Of a stretch of DNA of 43,791 nt, positions 32,439 to 40,059 are shown piece by piece. Source of the stretch: a bacterium (lineage in GTDB: Bacteria; Armatimonadota; Abditibacteriia; Abditibacteriales; Abditibacteriaceae); contig SDZD01000053.1 of NCBI GenBank assembly GCA_004172935.1, forward strand, positions 1-43,791, read 5' to 3'. Both the position numbers and the translations under genes were made by a program. Position 1 is the stretch's first letter. Each line of letters begins with the position of its first letter. The notes beneath the pieces were generated by a model. The model ran no database searches and was not told the DNA's origin. It was given only the letters and a program-made list of their open reading frames with translations.

Positions 32439-32806
32439 ACTCGAAAAATGCTCTCCTGGTTATGGTTCACGGCTCGCCGCGCCCTTCCTCTAATGGTTCG
32501 ATGTTTGAAGTCGTCGAACAGGTGAAGGCCAGCAATGCCTTCGATCTTGTGAATGTCGGGTTCATGGAACTGAACGAACCCTCGATTCCCGACGCTATCG
32601 ACCAGTTGGTCGAGCAGGGCGCTGGCAGTGTGATCGCGGTGCCTTACTTCTTGCACGCTGGCACTCATGTCGCCGACGATTTGCCGACTTTGTTGGAAGA
32701 AGCGCAGCAGAAATACCCCGATGTCAAGTTTTCGATGGGCGATTATCTGGGGCACGACCCACTTTTGATGGATGTGCTGGCGCAGCGCGTTTTGGAAATC
32801 GCTTAA
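32435..32806 (+). CDS. cbiX: CbiX-type sirohydrochlorin chelatase, short form
   Basis: 123 residues from ATG 32435, which overlaps the upstream stop. Both catalytic His motifs are complete: MVHGSPRP (His12) and YFLHAGTHVADDLP (His74, His78). Length and order match the short archaeal-type CbiX that works as a homodimer, inserting Co2+ in sirohydrochlorin for B12 or haem-like products; Fe2+ insertion for sirohaem cannot be excluded. It is coupled to the degenerate paralogue upstream. A third ATG at 32411 is possible but lies inside the other gene. Confidence 0.85.
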   Translation: MNSKNALLVMVHGSPRPSSNGSMFEVVEQVKASNAFDLVNVGFMELNEPSIPDAIDQLVEQGAGSVIAVPYFLHAGTHVADDLPTLLEEAQQKYPDVKFSMGDYLGHDPLLMDVLAQRVLEIA

Positions 32807-32819
32807 GCGACCAGGGCCT

Positions 32820-33452
32820 TTAGTCGAAGTCGGTGGGCAGGTCGGCGTTGCGGTAATGCTCGAAGAAGCGGTGGATTTGGGCTTCGGTGATGCGCGAAAT
32901 CGACAGTTCGGGCAAGGCATCTTCGCGGAAGAACTCGGCGCCGCCGGTTTCGTTGCTCAGCGTTGGGGCGCCGCCCGTGATTTCGCAGCGAATGAAGAGC
33001 TTGTAGATGTGGAACGGGTAGGGCGGGACGTGCGCGTGCTTGCTGCGGTCGAAGACGGCGAGCATTTTGGTGGCGCGAGTTTGGAAGCCCGATTCCTCGA
33101 ACACCTCGCGCTCGACGGCTTCGCGCGGCGATTCCAGCACATCGGCCCAACCGCCCGGTAGAGTCCAGCGGCCATCCTCTAATTCCTTGACCAACAAAAT
33201 GGTGTCGTCCTGGAAGATGATGCCTCGAACATCGACTTTGGGGGTGGCGTAGCCTGTCTGGTTGGCGAATAGTTCGCCAATTTGCTCGACTGGTGTTCCC
33301 GAACCAGAGGCCATGATTTGGGCGGCGATGTGGCGGATGGCTTCGTAGCGTTCGATGTCGTATTGATCTTTGGTGTAGGTAAGGCCAATTTGGGCGAGCG
33401 ATTGAAGCTGTTTGGCCCATTCGAGCCATTGGGGTTCGTCTTGTGATGTCAT
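32820..33452 (-). CDS. NUDIX hydrolase with an N-terminal helical domain
   Basis: 210 residues. Residues 1-62 form the Nudix_N_2-like helical part (WLEWAKQLQSLAQIGLTYTK). The NUDIX box is complete at 101-123: GWADVLESPREAVE then REVFEESGF. The family removes a nucleoside-diphosphate-linked group; this two-domain kind is often annotated as ADP-ribose or UDP-sugar pyrophosphatase, though the substrate is not evident. It converges with cbiX (13 bases) and is divergent from the GNAT gene. ATG 33452 fits the family start. Confidence 0.9.
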   Translation of the reverse strand: MTSQDEPQWLEWAKQLQSLAQIGLTYTKDQYDIERYEAIRHIAAQIMASGSGTPVEQIGELFANQTGYATPKVDVRGIIFQDDTILLVKELEDGRWTLPGGWADVLESPREAVEREVFEESGFQTRATKMLAVFDRSKHAHVPPYPFHIYKLFIRCEITGGAPTLSNETGGAEFFREDALPELSISRITEAQIHRFFEHYRNADLPTDFD

Positions 33453-33511
33453 TGGTTGGAAAACCAGTTTCGTCGCCCGTAATTTGCCAGTGGGTGAAGC
33501 TGTTTGAAGAA

Positions 33512-34087
33512 GTGAAACCTGTAAATCCTCTTTTGCTCGATATTCCGGCGCAGTTTGAAACGGAGCGGTTGACTATTCGCGCGCCCCGCGTGGGTGATGA
33601 AGTGGCTTTCAATCGGGCGGTTAGCGAGTCGATTGAAGAGCTGCGCGTGTGGTTGCCGTGGGGGCAACAGGCGCCATCGCTCGACGAATCGAAGGCCGAA
33701 ATCGCGAGGTACATCACCGAATGGACGGTGCGCAGCGATTTGCGCTGGTTGCACTTCGATAGAGAAGGCGAATTGGTGGGCGGGAGCGGGTTGCACCGCA
33801 TCGACTGGCAGGTGCCGCGATTCGAGATCGGGTACTGGCAGCGCATTTCGTACTGTGGGCGCGGTTTGGTGACTGAGGCTGTGCGCGGGTTAACAGCTTT
33901 CGTGTTCGAGGAGTTGAAGGCACAGCGCGCCGAAATTCGCTGTGCTGTAGGGAACACGCAGTCGGCAGCGGTGGCGCGGCGCGCAGGCTACGAAGTCGAG
34001 GCGACACTGCGCAACTGGATGCGGCGCCCTGATGGGCTGTTATGCGACACTCTTGTTTTCGTACGCCTGCCCGATGTGTCGCGGTGA
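33512..34087 (+). CDS. GNAT N-acetyltransferase, RimJ/RimL-like
   Basis: About 191 residues if read from GTG 33512; earlier in-frame starts back to 33443 would overlap the divergent NUDIX gene and have no family support. It has FETERLTIRAPRVGD at the N-terminus, GGSGLHRIDW and FEIGYW in the core, the acetyl-CoA loop YCGRGLVTEAVRGLTAFVFE and the final NTQSAAVARRAGYEVEATLR. That is the RimJ/RimL kind, which acetylates protein or small-molecule amines. The target is unknown. The 60-base gap to the NUDIX gene should hold both promoters. Confidence 0.85.
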   Translation: MKPVNPLLLDIPAQFETERLTIRAPRVGDEVAFNRAVSESIEELRVWLPWGQQAPSLDESKAEIARYITEWTVRSDLRWLHFDREGELVGGSGLHRIDWQVPRFEIGYWQRISYCGRGLVTEAVRGLTAFVFEELKAQRAEIRCAVGNTQSAAVARRAGYEVEATLRNWMRRPDGLLCDTLVFVRLPDVSR

Positions 34088-34172
34088 GGGCATATCGAGA
34101 AATTCACCACAGAGGCACAGAGGATATTTAAGGAATAGGGATTGGTGAGAGTTGTCAGGTGGGTAGAGGTTG

Positions 34173-34556
34173 TTACTTGGCGAAACTTTCCCACTGGCTA
34201 TTAGCGCCGTATTTGACGTGGGCCACATCTTGGCCTTTGTAGTGGAGGGTGATGGTAGAGTTGCTGATGGCTTCCGGCGAGTTGATGGCAGCCCAACGCT
34301 TCTGGATGTCTTTGACGAGGGCGAGGCGCTTGGTTTTGGGAAGGGCATTCCAAGAGTTGTTTACCTCGCCGTCAATATTGCCCAGAGCGTCGCCCCCCAA
34401 ACGATAACTGGCGATGTAGGGGCGCTCGGCGGCACTTGCTGCCTGCTTTTGAAAGGTGTCGAAGTTGGCGCTGACTTGCTCGTAGGTTGGGCCGGGATCG
34501 CCCTCACAACCAGAGAGAGCCAATACGAGCGCGAGGAACGGGAAAAGTCGTTTCAT
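34173..34556 (-). CDS. Small predicted lipoprotein
   Basis: 127 residues. MKRLFPFLALVLALSGC is a textbook lipoprotein signal with the acylated Cys17 and an Asp-Glu-rich next part (EGDPGPT). The mature chain is mostly helical (QVSANFDTFQKQAASAAER) and has a beta part at the end (ITLHYKGQDVAHVKYG). I do not recognise the family. In 34088-34172 there is CACCACAGAGGCACAGAGG, a common kind of bacterial intergenic repeat, and no gene. Confidence 0.7.
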   Translation of the reverse strand: MKRLFPFLALVLALSGCEGDPGPTYEQVSANFDTFQKQAASAAERPYIASYRLGGDALGNIDGEVNNSWNALPKTKRLALVKDIQKRWAAINSPEAISNSTITLHYKGQDVAHVKYGANSQWESFAK

Positions 34557-34614
34557 TTTCTTTGCGTATGCCGTAGACGATTATATATTCTGGCACAGTA
34601 GGGTAAGGTGTCGA

Positions 34615-35208
34615 TCACCGTTTCTGTTTTGGTGGGGCAAGCCAAGTGGTGGTGTATGTTTTATCGACGGTGGTGAAAATGGGTTCTTGATTGGCACCCG
34701 CCAGATACATGGATGCGCGCGGAGTGCCGCCTTTGTCGAAGAGGGTTACACGCGAAGGCGTTGCCGAGAAGCCGGTGCGATTGTCTGTGCCCGCGCCGCT
34801 GAGCGAAAAACTGGCGCCATCATCCGAAGCCAGTGTGAGGCTTGAGCGGGGTTCACCGTTTTTGTTGAGAATCTGGATATAAGGGGTGTTGCCAGAAGTG
34901 GTTAAACGAATCTGGGGACGCTCGGATTTGTTGTTGAGGACAATTGTTGGCTCACCCGTCAGATCGCTCATAAGCTCAACGCGCTTTTTGCCGCTTCCGT
35001 CGAAGAGTACCAAACTCGCATCGCTTGCTTTGGATGAGAGAGTGGCGAGCGTTTTTCCTTGCGGACTCGCCAACCGGAATTCTTGTGCGGTTATGACCTT
35101 GGGAATCGTCGGTGTTTCCTGGGCGCCGACGAAATGCGTCGCTATATCACACACGAGCAATACTGAAACGATGAGGGTGGGAGCGGAGAGACGAGGTTGT
35201 AGCTTCAT
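34615..35208 (-). CDS. Exported protein with repeating beta-strand units
   Basis: 197 residues. A hydrophobic N-terminus (about 9-28, PTLIVSVLLVCDIATHFVGA) is a signal peptide or anchor. The mature part is made of 20-25 residue units with a G-K-x-L/V or G-x-P-R core: ASPQGKTLATL, GSGKKRVELMSD, LNKNGEPRSSLTLA, FDKGGTPRASMYLAG. This looks like a beta-strand array (beta-helix or tail-fibre-like). Function unknown. The neighbouring genes are also small exported proteins on the same strand. Confidence 0.65.
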   Translation of the reverse strand: MKLQPRLSAPTLIVSVLLVCDIATHFVGAQETPTIPKVITAQEFRLASPQGKTLATLSSKASDASLVLFDGSGKKRVELMSDLTGEPTIVLNNKSERPQIRLTTSGNTPYIQILNKNGEPRSSLTLASDDGASFSLSGAGTDNRTGFSATPSRVTLFDKGGTPRASMYLAGANQEPIFTTVDKTYTTTWLAPPKQKR

Positions 35209-35262
35209 TTTGGCACTTTCTAACTTTAGTGCGCAAGGATGCTAATGTCGAGCCTGGAGTTG

Positions 35263-35697
35263 TCAGGTATTAGAGGCGTAGTTGCGCCAATCTCCTTCTT
35301 CTAATCTTTGTTTAGCTTTGCTGGCAATCTCGTCGTTTTCATCAATGGACAGGTGTTCCAGCGCTTCGCGCGGGGCGGACTTATTGAACGCTATTGTTTG
35401 TCTCACGGAAATATCCGAGTCTCTTGAAAGAGCCGTGAAAAGGTGAAGCGGCAATCTTCTTTTCATCGCTATCCAAAAACGAACTCTAGGATTCGCATCA
35501 CTGGCTAATAGTTCTAGCACTCTATCGGGGAGTTTTTTGTTGGAAGCAATGTCTACTTTCAGATCGGGATGAAGAGCGAGTATCTCCAACCAAACCTCCT
35601 CTGGTGCCTCGCAGAGACGAATACCACTTGAAACTTCTACATCATCGTCATTCCACATTTCCCCAAATTCGCTTGCGGAGGTGAGTGTCGTTGTCAT
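35263..35697 (-). CDS. LRV/HEAT-like helical repeat protein
   Basis: 144 residues, cytosolic. Helical repeats of the leucine-rich-variant kind start near residue 45: LPDRVLELLASDANPRVRFW, then LPLHLFTALSRDSDISVRQT, then APREALEHLSIDENDEI, each with Ala/Asn-Asn-Lys links (IASNKKLP, IAFNKSAP). LRV proteins are superhelical and usually bind other proteins. The N-terminal 45 residues are acidic. No partner is evident. Confidence 0.8.
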   Translation of the reverse strand: MTTTLTSASEFGEMWNDDDVEVSSGIRLCEAPEEVWLEILALHPDLKVDIASNKKLPDRVLELLASDANPRVRFWIAMKRRLPLHLFTALSRDSDISVRQTIAFNKSAPREALEHLSIDENDEIASKAKQRLEEGDWRNYASNT

Positions 35698-35722
35698 TTG
35701 TTCGGAGAGTAGTGGAGAAGAC

Positions 35723-36157
35723 TTAGAATCCGCGTAGTTCGACTACTTTGTATTTGACGCAGTTGGTGGTGTCGTTGCTGCGGAAGTGCCATTGATGACC
35801 GGGAGGGAAGCGTTGGGTGAAATCTCTTCCGGTGCCAATGACGGCGCCGTTTTTATCCAGGTAGTTCACGGTAATGGTGACGGTTTCATATTCCATTGTG
35901 CCGCGATTTGTCACTATGCCTGTGACGGCGCGGCCCAAGCGGGCGGGGACAGGTTTGATGTCGCACACAGTTAAATCTGGGGTTTGGACGGAGGCTACCT
36001 CGTCGGGCGACTTGGTTGTGGTTGGGACGGGAGTGATTGTGGGAAAAGATATTGGAGTGCCAACTGCTTTCGCAGTTCTGACCGGGGTGCAGCCGTATTC
36101 TAGAGCAGACGCAATCAGTGCAACTGCTAACCATGCGCGATGTGATGATGTCGACAT
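35723..36157 (-). CDS. Predicted lipoprotein with a FxLYD-like domain
   Basis: 144 residues. Signal with lipobox ALEYGC (Cys23), a Thr/Pro-rich linker (about 30-55), then a beta-sandwich (about 70-144) with the pattern GRAVTGIVTNRG, TVTITVNYLDKNGAVIGTGR and FPPGHQWHF that matches the FxLYD family of secreted proteins. The domain is thought to serve in surface or periplasmic binding. Located 25 bases upstream of the LRV gene on the same strand; they may share a transcript. Confidence 0.75.
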   Translation of the reverse strand: MSTSSHRAWLAVALIASALEYGCTPVRTAKAVGTPISFPTITPVPTTTKSPDEVASVQTPDLTVCDIKPVPARLGRAVTGIVTNRGTMEYETVTITVNYLDKNGAVIGTGRDFTQRFPPGHQWHFRSNDTTNCVKYKVVELRGF

Positions 36158-36330
36158 AAGCCTTTTGCTCTCTCCTGCTGAGATTATTGGGGTGTTGCAG
36201 TTACTTTACTGTAATAGTTGAAGGAGTGATACGAGGGCTTTTGTCTGGGCAGAGGGTATTCCCTGAAGATAGGATAATTATGCGTAACCTGACAAACCAA
36301 CACTGTTGAAAGGAGTCTGATTTGGTGCAA

Positions 36331-36400
36331 GAAATTGCTGCATTTGAAATGGAGCGCCGCTGGTTGGGGGCAACCAAGAGCGCTCCTTGCAACAAATTTC
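36331..36400. repeat. 70-base palindromic element in an intergenic gap
   Basis: The region folds end to end: GAAATTG-C-TGCA with TGCA-A-CAAATTTC at the outside, GGAGCGC with GCGCTCC inside, and GGTTG with CAACC around a GGGG loop. Three nested stems on the same axis, with internal loops, indicate a structured RNA, a palindromic repeat or an unusual terminator. The gap 36158-36433 holds no gene otherwise. No U tract follows in either direction. Confidence 0.55.
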
Positions 36401-36433
36401 TCGGAGTGTGTTTCCCCTGAAAGTCGAGGCTGC

Positions 36434-36625
36434 TTAGGAGGGGCGATTGGAGAGTGCCGCGCCGATAGCTATACCGACTCCAAGACCAATAGAAATGCCG
36501 AGTGGGATACCGATTGCGAGGTTGTGCAAGGCAACGCCCAATCCGGCACCAATAGCGACACCTGTGCCCATGCCAATGGCGATACCTATCGCCATGCCTT
36601 CGCCTTTCTTTTTGTCGTTATCCAT
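36434..36625 (-). CDS. Glycine-zipper small membrane protein
   Basis: 63 residues from ATG 36625 (MDNDKKKGEGMAIG). After a short charged start the whole chain is Gly/Ala/Ile in a repeating G-x-x-x-G pattern (AIGIAIGMGTGVAIGAGLGV, IPLGISIGLGVGIAIGAA), two likely helices with a short NLA break. Such glycine zippers are found in small bacterial membrane proteins of unknown role, and in some pore or toxin-like peptides. The charged N-terminus before a membrane segment fits a small integral protein. The adjacent palindromic element lies 34 bases downstream. Confidence 0.7.
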   Translation of the reverse strand: MDNDKKKGEGMAIGIAIGMGTGVAIGAGLGVALHNLAIGIPLGISIGLGVGIAIGAALSNRPS

Positions 36626-36720
36626 TATGCTCCCAGTTACCGCCACATTGGGTTACTTCGCTAGATTACCATAGAGCATTGAGGGGTTTGCCGCTTATTG
36701 ATAGGTGTTTGGAGTGCGTC

Positions 36721-37089
36721 CTAAGACGCCGGGGGCGTATCGAGAAACGTGTAAAGCGCCGCGATTTTACCGTCACGAGTCAGGATGAAATCTTGACCCG
36801 TCAGGCGGGGAGGCTCGCCCGCTGGGCCGAACCCCCAGGCGATGCGGCCACTGTTGGTGAGAGTCTGTGGTGGAGCCGTGTGTGAAAAGACGAAATCGGG
36901 AGCCTGAGACAAAATCGAGTCGATGACTTTATCTATTGCATCGAAGCCCTGTTTGACTCCCTTTGGGTCGGTGAAGAGGCAATCCTCGGTGAGGATTTCG
37001 GCCATTACAGCACGGCGTGTGTCCGCATCACGTTCGCCGAAAAGATCGTACAGATTACGAGTGAGAAGGATTTCGATAGGATTCGACAT
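36721..37089 (-). CDS. SnoaL/NTF2-like protein
   Basis: 122 residues from ATG 37089 (MSNPIEILLTRNLYDLFGERD). The small cone-shaped NTF2 fold is indicated by the N-terminal helices, ILTEDCLFTDPKGVKQGFDA, then the strand pairs IAWGFGP and GQDFILTRDGKIAALYTFLD. The group includes isomerases, dehydratases and many unknowns, so no reaction is assigned. The frame is open 36 codons further upstream but those codons overlap the gene start region of the neighbour and lack family support. Confidence 0.8.
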   Translation of the reverse strand: MSNPIEILLTRNLYDLFGERDADTRRAVMAEILTEDCLFTDPKGVKQGFDAIDKVIDSILSQAPDFVFSHTAPPQTLTNSGRIAWGFGPAGEPPRLTGQDFILTRDGKIAALYTFLDTPPAS

Positions 37090-37156
37090 GGATTCTATTC
37101 TATGGTTGGTTAGGTTGGGAAAGCGCCCATCATTTTTGGCGAGGGAAAGTGATGGT

Positions 37157-37834
37157 TTAGGAGTGGTAGCCCAGGCTTGGAATGCCAAAGGTTCCAACTG
37201 CGCTTGCCCTTAAGGTGACGGGTTCGGTTTTTACGAAGGTTTCCCCGTCCACCATAATCGGGTGAAGCACGGCGAGGTCATATCCCTTGGAAACGCCGCC
37301 CTGCTTGTTCCCTTCCTGGTATGCCACTTCGGGGTCGCCTAGGCCGTTACTTGCTGACCCTGAAACCTTTGTCGGGGTTGGTGTTGTCTGTGTTGGGAGC
37401 AACTGTGGGGCTTGCATCAACGAGAGGATGGCTTGTTGTATGCCCCATTTTGGTTGTTTCGATGGGAAAATGGCTTGTTGGAAGTTGGCATTGGGGAGGT
37501 TGGCTGCCTGAGCCTCTGGAGTAGGAGCGGACCACGAGGCGCTACTGTATTGGAGAACATACACGGTTTCGGGCACGGTTTCGTCGGGGCCAGCTGAACG
37601 CCATTTGAATTTGGCGGTGATTGTGGCAGAGATGGAAGAGTTGATGTAACTTGCATCGCCGCCGCCATTGGGGACATTGCTTGGCCCGGTATCGGGCTTC
37701 CCGTTTTTGAGGCGATTGGTCACGGTGTATTCAGCTGGCAACCAGTAGGCATGAGCCGTGGAACTGAACACTGATAACAGGGATGTGCCAGCAACAAGTG
37801 CGCTGATAACCAGGCGAGGCGGAGGTGTTTTCAT
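37157..37834 (-). CDS. Exported protein of unknown function
   Basis: 225 residues. Signal peptide with cleavage near AHAYW. The mature part has beta-rich pieces (SISATITAKFKWRSAG, ETVYVLQYSSASWS), a Gln/Ala/Pro-rich helix-linker (about 110-150), and a Thr-Pro tract (TQTTPTPTKVSGSAS). The last part, HPIMVDGETFVKTEPVTLRA, is beta-like. No known domain is recognised. It sits upstream of the pseudopilin stop on the same strand with a hairpin between them. Confidence 0.6.
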   Translation of the reverse strand: MKTPPPRLVISALVAGTSLLSVFSSTAHAYWLPAEYTVTNRLKNGKPDTGPSNVPNGGGDASYINSSISATITAKFKWRSAGPDETVPETVYVLQYSSASWSAPTPEAQAANLPNANFQQAIFPSKQPKWGIQQAILSLMQAPQLLPTQTTPTPTKVSGSASNGLGDPEVAYQEGNKQGGVSKGYDLAVLHPIMVDGETFVKTEPVTLRASAVGTFGIPSLGYHS

Positions 37835-37883
37835 TGTTGTGATCGCTCAATGCGGGGTGCCCACTACTAATGTAAGAGGCCCG

Positions 37884-37914
37884 TGTTTCGGTGGTAAGAC
37901 AAAACACCGAAACA
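37884..37914 (-). terminator. Hairpin downstream of the pseudopilin gene
   Basis: TGTTTCGGTG and CACCGAAACA make a 10-bp stem with an 11-base loop, about 75 bases past the leftward pseudopilin stop. There is no U tract, so termination is uncertain. It lies upstream of the exported-protein gene 37157-37834. Confidence 0.5.
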
Positions 37915-37988
37915 AAGAGTGAATTTTTTCCGCTTGCCAGTGGATTCGCAAATTGGCGGGGGAGAGAAGGGGGAAGATTTACCTCGAT

Positions 37989-38765
37989 TTATTTGTAGAA
38001 GTTGGTCGAGCTGCGCAGGATGCTCATTGTGTTGGTTAATGCGTTGGCTTCGGGAATGGCATCGGTGAAGTCGGTGTTGTCGCGCGACCACATATTGACG
38101 TTGCTGCTGCCGCCCATTGTAACCGAGGCCGTGCCAAGTGGTTTCAGGGATTTGACGTGTCCATCGACGAACAGATAGTTGCCCGTCGAGAGGTGTCCGT
38201 TGAACAGGTAGGTGGTGCCTGGGTTGCTGGCACTGGTACGGTTGGTAACGGCGAAGTAGGCGTTGGCGATATTGAAGTCGGAGTTGGTGAAAGTGGATTC
38301 AAAAGCCGCAATGGTCGTCGATGGAAATTCGAACGATGAGAGCTTATAGGCCGCACTTCCGCCGGTATAAGCAGTTCCAGCCGTGCTGCCGAAGACGGCT
38401 TGCGCCTGAGTCGAGTTGCAGTTGTAGCTCAGAGGGATTCTGTTGAGAGACTGATAGGTCGAAACGTTGGTGAAGGTGTTTGAAGGGCAAACGAACAACT
38501 GGAAGCTCTTTACATAGGGTTGGACAGCGTCTTTCCACGACATCTGGGTGTTGGTGTTGACCAACCAGTAGCACATGGGCATCGACTCGTCGTAGTCCTG
38601 TGTGTACTGCTGAATGCCGAGGCCGATTTGCTTGAGGTTGGATTGGCACGAAGCGCGGCGGGCATTTTCACGGGCACGAGCAAACACGGGAAATAGGATT
38701 GCCGCCAAAATCGCGATGATAGCAATCACTACCAATAATTCAATTAATGTGAAACCTTTACGCAT
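37989..38765 (-). CDS. Type II secretion-like pseudopilin with C-terminal H-x9-DG motif
   Basis: 258 residues. It opens with a type IV pilin/pseudopilin cleavage site, MRKGFTLIELLVV, and a long hydrophobic helix to about residue 30, then FPVFARARENARRASCQSNL. It should be cut before Phe by prepilin peptidase and kept in the inner membrane until assembly. The middle has a Trp/Tyr-rich disulphide-like pair (CPSNT, NCNST). GHLSTGNYLFVDGHVKSL near the end is the H-x9-DG motif of the large pseudopilin families of Armatimonadota and planctomycetes. Such genes are often present in dozens of copies. Partner secretion genes are not in the window. Confidence 0.92.
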   Translation of the reverse strand: MRKGFTLIELLVVIAIIAILAAILFPVFARARENARRASCQSNLKQIGLGIQQYTQDYDESMPMCYWLVNTNTQMSWKDAVQPYVKSFQLFVCPSNTFTNVSTYQSLNRIPLSYNCNSTQAQAVFGSTAGTAYTGGSAAYKLSSFEFPSTTIAAFESTFTNSDFNIANAYFAVTNRTSASNPGTTYLFNGHLSTGNYLFVDGHVKSLKPLGTASVTMGGSSNVNMWSRDNTDFTDAIPEANALTNTMSILRSSTNFYK

Positions 38766-39234
38766 GATGAATTGAGTTCCTACCGCCTTGTGCGTTGACC
38801 AAAGCTGCTGTGGGAATTTTCTGCTGAAGAATGTGTGCCAACGCTCCGCGCACAGGCAATATTGTAGGCGCAGCGGGCTTAAGGGAATGCTAAGTTGGGC
38901 GGCTCAAATTTGAGTAATTTCATTGGAGTATGTGTGTAATCGGGAACTATTTGGAATCGGTTGAGGCGCGCCCACTTGAGCCGCATTAACGACTCATAGA
39001 AGTCGCCGGAAATTAGAGTTATAGTGCGTCGATGAATGAAAATCCGCCATGTCCAGCCTCGGTGAATTCCCCCACTTTGCCGCGTTAGTTCGTACAGGAT
39101 TTGTAGAGCATCTTGAGATAGAATAAAACCGATTGCGTGAGGATGTCATTGTCCGCGCAATGGAAAATAACGAATTCCGGTTCCGGCATCCGTACCCCTT
39201 GCAAGTCGCTGTGTTCCGGCTCTTCCACAACATC
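38766..39234. other. Intergenic region between divergent pseudopilin and lipoprotein genes
   Basis: About 470 bases without a convincing gene. It includes the pseudopilin promoter area and the start of the rightward lipoprotein gene. The rightward frame is open from 39133, but the codons before 39235 have no family support and precede a clear lipoprotein signal. A GGTTCCGG/TGTTCCGG repeat occurs at 39179-39220. No clear promoter pair was found. Confidence 0.5.
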
Positions 39235-39857
39235 ATGAAAAAATCACCTCTTCTTGTGGGCGCGATGCTGCTCACTGCTCTTCCTGCTGTTCTTTTGAGC
39301 GGTTGCGGCGGCGGCAACAGCAACATTGTTACTCCTACGGCGACTCCAACGCTCCCCCCCACAGCTACACCGATTCCCACAACTACTACCCAACCGACAC
39401 CCGCTGTGGGCACGGCGAACATCGCCTTTGTAGCGCAAAATGGCGCTTATTTTTCGGCACAAGTCCTTATTCCGTCAGCGATGTGACCGCCGACGCACAA
39501 AATGGCACCGACATCATAATCGGATTCGCTCCTTTCATTAGCGGTAGCGATGCCCGCTACTTTACGCTGACTATCCACCCTTCGGGCACGATTCAAAGCG
39601 GCCAGACGTTTTCTCTCCAAAGCGGAAGCTCATCTCTGGTAGCATCTGCGCCCTCCGCTGCGGGTTCACCCGATTACATCAGCTATGGAGGCACTGGGTT
39701 TACAACTGGCTCGGCAACAGTCACGAGGACGGGCAACGTGGCGACCTTTGTTCTGACTAATGTCGTTGTGCGCGACAACAGCACAAGTACGCCTACGAAC
39801 AAGAGGCTGACCTTCAACGCCATCGTGACCGTAGAACTTCCAGCCCAAGCAACATAA
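39235..39857 (+). pseudogene. Lipoprotein with a frameshift at a T5 tract
   Basis: Opens MKKSPLLVGAMLLTALPAVL with lipobox LLSGC (Cys22), then a Gly/Asn run and a Thr/Pro linker (TPTATPTLPPTATP). The frame stops at 39486. In the +2 frame the chain goes on smoothly: SPYSVSDVTADAQNG, FISGSDARYFTLTIHPSG and on to ELPAQAT at 39857. The shift fits one missing T in the T5 run at 39450-39454 (NGAYF-F-GTSPYS). Repaired length is 207 residues, a beta-rich secreted domain of unknown family. It may be a sequencing error, a pseudogene or a slippage-controlled gene. A terminator follows 8 bases after the stop. Confidence 0.75.
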
Positions 39858-39864
39858 TTAGCTG

Positions 39865-39902
39865 AACGAGAGGCGCCGCCCAAAAATGCGGCGCCTCTCG
39901 TT
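39865..39902 (+). terminator. Intrinsic terminator after the lipoprotein gene
   Basis: AACGAGAGGCGCCGC and GCGGCGCCTCTCGTT form a perfect 15-bp stem with an 8-base loop, followed by TTGGG. It starts 8 bases past the stop at 39857. Confidence 0.85.
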
Positions 39903-40024
39903 TGGGCCTATTGCTTGGCCTCCCTCATTGACTAGCGGCTATGGTGAGGCCGAAAAACCGTGCACCGCTGGTTTTAGATTTGCGCCCCTCAAGTGAGCTG
40001 TGCTTCAAACTCAGGAGCAATAAA

Positions 40025-40052
40025 ACACCCGATGAGCCAAATCATCGGGTGT
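40025..40052 (-). terminator. Intrinsic terminator of the repeat-rich surface protein gene
   Basis: ACACCCGATGA and TCATCGGGTGT form a perfect 11-bp stem with a 6-base loop. Leftward it is followed by TTTTATTGC, 8 bases past the gene stop at 40060. Confidence 0.9.
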
Positions 40053-40059
40053 CTGTGGT

